Below, one piece after another: positions 55,951 to 64,000 of a DNA stretch of 64,000 nucleotides. The translations under genes were made by a program, and so were the position numbers. Below the pieces are notes generated by a model, which did no database searches, was not told the origin of the DNA, and saw only the letters and a program-made list of their open reading frames with translations. The stretch comes from Cordylochernes scorpioides (lineage: Eukaryota > Arthropoda > Arachnida > Pseudoscorpiones > Chernetidae): NCBI GenBank assembly GCA_030710605.1, contig CP092875.1:65402623-65466622 (forward strand). The letters are read 5' to 3'. How positions within the stretch are numbered: the first letter of the stretch is position 1; every line of letters begins with the position of its first letter.

Positions 55951-58059
55951 TTCTATTTCTTACATATTAAAAGATTAAAAATGTTGTAAAGAAGCTAGCT
56001 ACCTGTTTGGAACTTGGCGCATCGGCAAGGAATTGCAGCCAACACTTAATAAGGTATGAATTTTGATTTAAAACAAAATATGTGATATTTGAGTAAATAC
56101 GTAAAACTAATACATATATGTTATTATATATTGAAAATAAATTATGTTCACAATAAAAATATATACAATATTTATTATATATTTCATATATTTTAAACAC
56201 ACACCCACAAATATATTATCAAAATATGTAAATAATTTTAAATCTAAAGAGAGAGATTGTTTTCGAATCATATACCTGTTTATATGAAAATTTATATAAA
56301 ATATGATAAATTATTATATTTATATATCAATTTCATATATAATTAAAATATAAATTGTAAATTTATCACATTAAATATACTTTTTAAATTTTAGTTTTAC
56401 TTATTTTAAAGCGTTTAATAAAAAAAAATCATATTACAAATTATATATTTAGCACTATTCATCAAAGTATATTTCTAACGTATTAATTATATTTTGAAAT
56501 TAATATTTTTTAAATGGGAATAAAGTATGGCTACTTTCTCTAAAGAGAAGAAACATTTCATGCATTAATAAATTCCATTTTCTCTTTAAATGTAGCCCTA
56601 ATCAAATAAAAAAAAATGACGAAAGAATAAAATGTATTCTAATTGGAAAGAAATATAAAAAGAACTAACAAATAAAGAATTCATTGAAGCAGAGCTCCTT
56701 TTAAAAAAGGAATAGAAAGCAAAAAAGAAAGAGTCGATTGCTTAGAGTCTAGGGTTACTTCATTAAAAAAATCTTTTTATTTACAATAAATTTGGCTGCA
56801 AGTTTACTAAGCATAAAAAGACGATTTTTTAAGCAGAAGATGAATGGGATGCAGAAGATAGACGAGCAGGGGGGCCAAATGCTGTATGCTTCCATTTCCG
56901 GACAGTTTCCGACATCAGTGAGCAAAAAAAAGTTCATTTGCTAGATATGGATTATAAATTAGTGAGCAACAGTGGTGCTAAATTATTTTTTAAGCGTCTC
57001 TGAAATGTCTTTTTTCCTTCTTTGGTTTTTACCTTTTTAGAAAATTTATTCTGCCCCATTTTTTTCCCTTGCAAATTATTTTAACCCTTGTATATATGGC
57101 GCGTATTTTTCTTTGAATAAACACATATATTTTTCCAATTTTTATATTTGAAAAATAAAAATTATTTACCCACACACACACATATATATATAGAGTTTTA
57201 ACAAATATAAATGTATTTTCAAAAATATAAATGGTACCTGTAAAACTCGATTATATATTTATTCTTCTTTTTTTTCAAAATGAAAAGGCATATACTGGAT
57301 CAATAAATGTTCGTAAAATCTCTGATTCAATACATTTCTTATGTCTATTTTCATAAAGAAATATATTTTATATTTCGGGCATAAATTATTACACCTTCAT
57401 TAAGAATCAGAAATTAGCAACCATTAATAACGATATATTTTACAGAGATTTTCATTATAATAACAATAAAATTATTTTTGCAAAAATATATAAATGAAGC
57501 TTTTAAATAATGCTTGCAAGAATATAAAGGTAGCAAATTTCTGAGTATAATTTGCAAAATATAAAGTTAGCAAATTTCTGAACATAATTTTCAAAATATA
57601 AATTGTTTGCAAAAAATATAATATTAATATTATATATAATACTTGTAAAATATAAAATATCCTTTATACAAAGGTAAATAAATAAGGTGAATATACTTGT
57701 GAAAATAAACAAAATAAAAAATAGAAATTCCTCTCTCTTGATGATTATTCAATATAATCTTAATGCTTATCAACGCATAATTTGAATCTTTTTATTAGTT
57801 TAAAAATACCATTTCTATTGAACTTTATAAATAAACCTGCAAAATATATTTTTGCATCATTTCAATCACTTTCTGATCATTCTCCAATCTCTTTGAACCT
57901 TACTCTATTTTTAGAAGACCAAAATCTATAATCTGAAATTATAATGTCAAAGCTGTGAATGCTATAGGATCTCAAACCCTGATTTTTGTTCTTTGTTAGA
58001 TTCGTCGTATGAAGTTGGGAATTTTCATGTTATTTTCCACAAATTTGCTTAGTTTTCCC

Positions 58060-58840
58060 ATCTCCTATCGTGAGAATATTATTTTTAAGCTTATTCCTAA
58101 GAATGTCGCAGTATTTTTCCTCTGTTAATTCTTTTTACTACCAAAATATCTAATGCAAAAAGCCCGATTTTATCACAGGAATTTGTCAAAAGAACATTTT
58201 CCCTTAAAGAGTTTAGAATACATGGGAGTTAAGGATCTCTGACACTTCCATTCCATAGTAGTTCTTTCAGAATCTGCGTTATAGTGTCGACAACATGTCT
58301 TATCATCTGTGAACATTTTCTTGAGAAAACCATCATCCTATTTTAAATATCTATCCAAATAAGCCTTTGCTATTAAAACCTGTTTTGTTTTTGGTCATTT
58401 GTCAGGTAGCGAGGTACACCACAGCTAAAATATTTCTTCATTTTCAGTAATTAAGTAACAATTTAATGCACAGGACCATAATTAATATTAATTTCCTAAA
58501 ATTTCAGGCTGAATTTTCAGTTGTTTGAAATAATGATTCAATCTCTGTAAGCATACTTCGTGATTTCACTTATGTGCGAAGTTTATAGGCGAGGTATTTT
58601 CGTCCATTTCCAAATTTATCAAACGATTTAATGATGTTTTCATGATAAAAAAAAGTAATTACAGACGCGATAGAGTATTCCAGATATTACAAGATTCAGA
58701 TGTTGTAATTCCTTCCTTATACAAATATCTTATAACTTATCTTTTTTCTTCAAGCATGCAAAATCCTCGAGTAGATCAGCCATTTTGTTTGTTATTATTT
58801 TCAAAAATGGCGGTTAAGAAATAAAATTTATTATGATAAT
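58060..58840 (-). pseudogene. Mariner transposase relic, only in copy B
   Basis: The minus strand, with frame changes, reads GVPRYLTNDQKQNR (mariner WVPHxLT-QK motif), then KAYLDR-like sequence, FLKKMFTDDKTCCRHYNADS (first catalytic D in FTDDKT) and ERTTMEWKCQRSLTP, then SFDKF and EEKYCDILRN. Many stops. The C-terminal catalytic part and the terminal repeats are not found. Copy A has different DNA here. Confidence 0.65.
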
Positions 58841-59429
58841 TTGATGAAGATTGTTATAATTTTGCTTTTAAATATATATATTTTATAAATGAATTTATAT
58901 ATATAATCACTGAATAAAATTAATTAAATAATATATTAGAAACAGATTAATATCTATATTCATTATTGAAATCTAATTTGCTCTAATGTAAATCATCCTG
59001 CTTGTCAACAAACATGATTGTAAAACAATTTTAACTGTGATTTTAACACCTTTATCTTGTATAACCTGCTTTATTGATAAATAAACATTTTGATTAACTT
59101 AATTGAACGACTCCTCATCATTACTACCGTGATAATACAAGGGTCACTCAAAATATTTAGCAATCCCTTATTTTTATTAAAGCTGCAATTTTCAATTTTT
59201 CAGAGTTTCTCAAAGTATTCACCCTTAGAACCTATGCAAGATTTCACCCGTGAAAACCAATTATCGAAGCACTTACACCAGTCATCTTCGGGTAGGAATT
59301 TACGGCATTGATAAAGGCTTGCAGTGCTTCATCAAAAGTGTCAAATATTATCTCTTTCAACATTAGATTAACTTTTGGAAATAAAAATCTTCTAGCTCTT
59401 CGTGCGTTTAACCATTTTTTACCTCTTAT

Positions 59430-59665
59430 GCCAACAACAACAAAAAGGCTTTTATTAGGGTCTATTTCCATGTATGGATTCGCCATACAACAACAAAACA
59501 ATACAGCAATTCCTCTCCCTTTCCCCATGGGCACGGGAGCCTTTGTTTGAAAAGGGATTTATTTACACATCTGTTCTAAAACTTTTCTCACTACCTCTTT
59601 TGTGTATGAATCTATTTACAATTGATCTGTAGAAATTATAGAGTTCTATTGCTATATTTTTACCT
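59430..59665 (-). mobile_element. LINE 3' tail with (GTT)n end, only in B
   Basis: Same family (GGATTCGCCATACAACAAC, ACACATCTGTTCTAAAAC, ATTGATCTGTAGAAATTA) inserted just downstream of the candidate exon at 59694. Copy A has no such insert near 17000, so it is younger than the duplication. Confidence 0.6.
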
Positions 59666-59693
59666 CTTATACCATATATATATGATAACGTAC

Positions 59694-59795
59694 CTTGCAT
59701 GTTCCTAATATGGGCGTGTGGGTGAGTGTCCAAGGACCCTGTTTTAGCCATCCCCGAGATGGCATTGTGACCATAACCTGGACACATCACGACAT
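59694..59795 (-). CDS. Candidate internal exon, 102 bp (copy B)
   Basis: Partner of 17052-17153. The same donor (GTACGT) and acceptor survive, and the 33-residue peptide VVMCPGYGHNAISGMAKTG + SLDTHPHAHIRNMQ is identical. The only base change in the exon is silent. A LINE tail has inserted close by on the donor side without touching the splice site. Confidence 0.55.
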
Positions 59796-59999
59796 CTTCA
59801 AATTACAAATATTTCACCACAAGAAATTAGTGTACATAATATATTCAGGAATACTAGGTATTGTAACACATTCTAATAAAGAATTTACTCTTCTCTCTTT
59901 CTTTTTACATCCTTTGAGATCTAAATATTTTGAACATCTTATATAAGATTTTGAAGATAGAAGATGCCTGGCTGGCATTCATTGATCTTGAAGTAAAAT

Positions 60000-60370
60000 A
60001 CATTTTGGCTGTCAGAGTTTTTATTTTTTCGACGTTTTGACAAAATTCTTTTGTACTCGTCAGCAAAAAATTAAAAATAAACATTATGAAAATGTAGAAT
60101 GAGACATTTGAAAATTATTCTTTTGAATTAAAAGAAACACATGCGGGATAATTTTCAAATGTCGTTCTACAATCATAAGCTGCATTATATTGTATTATCA
60201 ATTACTTTATATATTATGAAAATATGTTAAAAATATGTATACTTCAAACATGTTTTAACGGATTTTCATAAAGTTCTTTTTTTTTTCCTGACGAGAAAAA
60301 AATATTTTTATCTAAATACGTCGAAAAAATTAAAACTTTTCTGGCCGAAGTATATATATCGGTTAAATAT
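60000..60370. repeat. CTGACGAG-type palindromic repeats
   Basis: Minus strand near 60010-60075: TTTTTTGCTGACGAGTACAA, AAGAATTTTGTC, AAAACGTCGAAAA. Plus strand near 60285-60360: TTTTCCTGACGAGAAAAAAA, ATACGTCGAAAAAATTAAAA, TTCTGGCCGAAGTATA. Related to 25310 and 35965. Confidence 0.55.
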
Positions 60371-62631
60371 AAGATATTAACACTTTTTATATATTGTAGC
60401 GTAGAAATCAAGTCTTTGTATATCTGAAGGTTGGAAAGTGTTTATTGATGGCGTCACCACGACTAGTCGACAATTATCAACCCAACTATCTACAGCTAGA
60501 GAATATCGAGAAAGCAAGCTAGGCAACTAAATGATGATTTTACAAATAATAAATCTATTTCCAAATATTTTCATTGAATAATTAAATTAAATAATAAATT
60601 ATTTCGTCGCCACAATATTTACACTAAGATGTGTTTGTGCGCTTTCAACTACTTTCAAATCTGAAAAGTAAATAAAAGAACGAGATTATATCTCTAGTCA
60701 ATATTGGCACAAACACTACCAGCAGTCATCTATTGACCGTCTCTACATATCTATCAGACTGTGACACCAGCTTTGACAAAATCTGAATATGGAGACCATG
60801 GTTTCATTAATACTCCTTCAGTCCTTTTTGAGAGAAAGAAAGAGCGAGACGAAGAGATAACCTCTTTCCTTTATTGAGATCAAATCCCATTTAGGAAAAT
60901 GTTTCATTCATATCCATATCTATATTTTTAGAGAAAGGATATAATAAAATAATATAGCACATTCATATGGGCTTTTATAAATTTATAAATTATAAATGTT
61001 TTTCTAAATTCTCTGAAATCCTTGAAAACAAATATTGTAAAGGAATATTAATAAAATACATGAGATAGGGGAGGAAGAAGAAGCCACCTTAGATTAGGTA
61101 TCTTTGTTTCAGTTAACACTCTCGCTGAGTCTATGATGAATGATGCAAAAAATGATACATGCAAACACTATTCAATTTTTAAAAATATTTTTTATTATTT
61201 AAATAGAAAGGCATATATTGGATCAAAATATCATATTTATTATAATATAAAATAATATTTATTTTAAGGTAAAATAAATGATATTTTGATTCAATATATG
61301 GCTTTTTATTTAAGGATTTATTTATGGATTGCTCTATTTTAAAAAAAAATGTCATTATATTGTATCACTATTTAGAATATTTAAAATACTATTATTACCC
61401 TATTATTATTATTATTAAATTTTAGCCAATATTCACAGGAATATTGCTATGGAATGGCTATGAAAAATAGCTATGAATATAATAAAATATATGAATATAA
61501 TAAAAATTGCTATGAAATGGAATTTTGTTAACCAATTCCATTCCCCACATGCATGAACGAATATGAAAGAAACACTAGATACCATTTATCTATTTAGTTT
61601 AGCTCGGCAGTATTTATGCAAGGAATTTGAAGATTAATATATACTAATTTAGCAACACTAAGAGGCAGCATTCTGTGAATATTATATTTAATTATATTTG
61701 ACCGTTGACCCACTTGATATATTGCTATAAAATAGAATTCTGCTGAGATAACATCTCAAGATACAATGCTGTTTATTACTGGAAAGATGTATTATAATAG
61801 TTTTAGAACATCTCTATATATGTGTGTTAATGTATATTTGTTGACTGCATAGTTTTAAATTATTTTGTCCAAAATTAATTAGACTAATTTCAAATATTTT
61901 CTAGTTAATAAATTTACTAAATGCATACTTATTTTGAATATTTTCATCGTATTTTTGGATTTTGAAAGATAACATCATATAAATTTATAATATAATAATA
62001 TAATATTTGATAATATTTTTTATGATAAATATTATCAAATATTATTTCTACAAACCTTACTGCAATGTTCAAAGTTATTAAATGAGATAATGAGCCACAC
62101 CCCCTCATTTTATAATTTTAATAATTGTAATAAGGTTTGTAGAGATATTATTTGATAATAATAACCATAAGAAATACGTTGCCAAAATATTTTAATTGCA
62201 AATATCATTTATATTTAAGACTGTGTGTGAAAAGTATTTGTATTTCAGAAATTTATATATTTTTTATATATTTATATAAAATATATAAATATATATATGT
62301 GTGTTTTAAATTTTTAAGCCAATATTTTAAAGTATTATATATTATAACATTTTAATAATTTTATCAAAAACTTCTTAAGTAATATTTTTCATTAATTTGA
62401 AGCGTTCACACACAATTATATATAGTAGATTAATATAAAGTATTATTTTTAATTTTTAATTAAAGTATTATATACAATCTATATTAATAATATTTAATAC
62501 AGAAGAAAAAATATAAATTATAATAGAGTAATAAAGTATATCTAATATTTATAATTATAATATTTAAAATCGTTGAGTATTAAAATTTTAAAATTTATTT
62601 AAAATATATTTAGAGTAGAGTGTAAAGAAAA

Positions 62632-62912
62632 AATAAACAAAAATCGACCAAAAGAAAATATTTGTGGAAATTTTCCATTGACCAATGTAAGCAAATGAGA
62701 AAGCAAAGCAGAAGACCGCCACAAGATCGTTTGCAATTAATCGATAGGGGGCAGGCGAACAAAGGCAGCAGAAGACATATGTTATTTCCATCTGAGAGCT
62801 CCCCGCGTAATGGAGATCTTGGAGGAGATCGGCTGCTGCGCTGGATTTCCCGCCCTTTCTATCGGATCGTCTGATATACTTGTACTTTAAACCCTCGGCT
62901 GCTTTATTAAAT
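62632..62912 (-). other. Ultraconserved duplicated block, possible exon (copy B)
   Basis: Partner of 19510-19790 with the same open frames on both strands (minus-strand MEITYVFCCLCSPAPYRLIA; plus-strand MWKFSIDQCKQMRKQSRRPP). No internal difference found by eye. Confidence 0.4.
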
Positions 62913-63309
62913 TATTTTGTATTAAAGAAATGTGTTTTTAAAGTTCAGCATAAATTTGGAAATAGTTTTTAGAATTTTGAAATCTACATTTTAAAATTAT
63001 GCCGTTTTGACATGGAAATATATTTGTTTTTAAATAGTGTAACAAATATTTTAAAAGTTATCCGTAACCATTTATATGTTGAAAACTTTCTTTCTCTTTA
63101 TATATGTTTTACAGAGATATTTCTATGACTATATATATTTCACATATTATAATATTTAATTAAAAAGGCATATATTGAATCAAAATATAATTTATTTTAC
63201 CAATATTTCAGTTGGCTGAACGCCAACTTTTTCAAGGTATTAGAACACCTTGTTGTGTAACATATAATATTCGCTATAATATATACAATACACCTATATC
63301 ATTATTTAA

Positions 63310-63545
63310 GAAAAAAGAAAAAGGCATCTCCTGTCGTACAACTAAAAGTTGCTGATTGCTTGCGCCATATATCGGAATAAATATAAACTATTCTTTGATT
63401 TTTAATTATTTCAGAATTGACCAAATACCCATTATTGATTAATCAAGAAAAGCTAACCACGTACGCGTTTCGGGCTGTTGGGTCTCGTCAGCGTGGTGCA
63501 AGCTGCAACTTTTAGTTGCACGATAATGAGATGCCTTTTTCTTTT
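63310..63545 (-). mobile_element. Hammerhead-bearing element, family 1 (copy B)
   Basis: Partner of 20190-20540 without the nested GGTCTTAATAAAGC insertion. Bounded by AAAAAGGCATCTCCTGTCGT and GAGATGCCTTTTTC. Confidence 0.6.
63456..63497 (-). ncRNA. Hammerhead motif with damaged stem II (copy B)
   Basis: Core CTGACGAG and CGAAAC are intact and stem I ACCACG/CGTGGT pairs, with GTA at the cleavage position. However, stem II is ACC against GCC, so two of its pairs are lost. Confidence 0.7.
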
Positions 63546-64000
63546 TTTTTTTTCTTAATTTATTCACCTGATCCCATTACAATTTCACTTTTTTTCATAT
63601 ATCATTAGTGTATGCTTAAATATTTAAATCCCTAGAAACACAGCCGATAAATATAGAATAGATTAATATAGAAGAAATAAAAATCCTAAAGAAAAGTCGA
63701 AAATGATGGCTTTTAAAAAAGCTTTTATTCAATTTGCTTCCATGTCTGTCTGTCGTTCTGTTTGTCCACAAATCTTGTAATCAATTTTTAACACACTTAC
63801 AGAGAGAGCCTAGAAGTCTGAAATTTGGTTCACTTCTTCAAACCTTATGACCATTAAGTTGAAAAAATTCGAACTTCTGTGGCTGATCGGCAATGGACTA
63901 ATTTTATTTTCCATATTTGCTTGCAAATTTTATTATCACTTAAAAAATATATTCTTCAAAACCACCAAGAATTCTGAAAATTTGTAGACAATATCAATAC

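Larger units (their letters stand above)
46800..64000. repeat. Segment B of the long direct duplication (runs off the window)
   Basis: Partner of segment A in direct orientation. It lacks the A insertions at 8056-11389, 14958-15589 and 20680-22230. It has its own insertions at 49695-50113, about 51786-52040 and about 58060-58840. Divergence by eye is a few percent in most of the sequence and near zero in a few blocks. Confidence 0.9.

Noticed and set aside
59244..59550. 96-codon minus-strand protein (MPMGKGRGIAVLFCC...)
   Set aside because: Its first half is a LINE 3' tail. The second half (NLMLKEIIFDTFDEALQAF) is a small, broken transposase-like remnant at best.

Overview
The window is intergenic and intronic DNA from an invertebrate animal. 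It is very AT-rich, is packed with decayed transposable elements, and has a 100-base assembly gap at 34638-34737. The mix of Tc1, maT, mariner and pogo-type DNA transposons, Helitrons, LINE remnants, a tRNA-derived SINE and hammerhead-ribozyme elements fits an arthropod (perhaps a chelicerate), but the sequence alone does not settle the phylum. I see no complete host gene, no rRNA or functional tRNA gene, no CRISPR array, and nothing bacterial.

The main architecture is a long direct duplication. Segment A (about 1.4 kb to past 22.5 kb) and segment B (about 46.8 kb to the window end) run collinear and are mostly well over 90% identical by eye. They are separated by about 24 kb of unrelated repeat-rich DNA. 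Insertions private to one copy date events after the duplication. A has a 3.3-kb Helitron full of a 73-bp satellite (8056-11389), a foldback MITE (14958-15589), a LINE remnant (16.1-16.6 kb) and a maT transposon (20884-22198). B has a 419-bp Helitron (49695-50113), a pogo-like fragment (51.8-52.0 kb) and a mariner relic (58.1-58.8 kb). Empty sites in the partner copy confirm several of these.

Within the duplication, a few short blocks differ much less than their surroundings. Three have open minus-strand frames and two of those have good splice-site consensus: 3589-3670, 17052-17153, and about 6720-6968, with B partners at 49489-49570, 59694-59795 and about 53424-53677. A fourth block (19510-19790 / 62632-62912) shows no difference that I could find. 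I read these as exons of a minus-strand host gene present twice; its function is not recognised.

The spacer (22.6-46.6 kb) holds degenerate repeats, a 35-bp minisatellite, a canonical mini-Helitron (26638-26998), a nearly complete Tc1-like transposon (27457-28876), a large foldback MITE (30861-31476), a 44-bp minisatellite (32.9-33.4 kb), two palindromic elements, a pogo-like MITE pair, LINE remnants, a solo LTR (37972-38493), a directly repeated pair of hammerhead ribozymes (39714, 40033) and a decayed Tc1-like transposon (45.6-46.6 kb).

The most striking functional signal is a set of hammerhead self-cleaving ribozyme motifs of the minimal type I (Penelope/retrozyme) kind: seven copies in two sequence families. 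One copy has every core nucleotide and a GUC cleavage triplet, and paired copies show compensatory changes in stem II.
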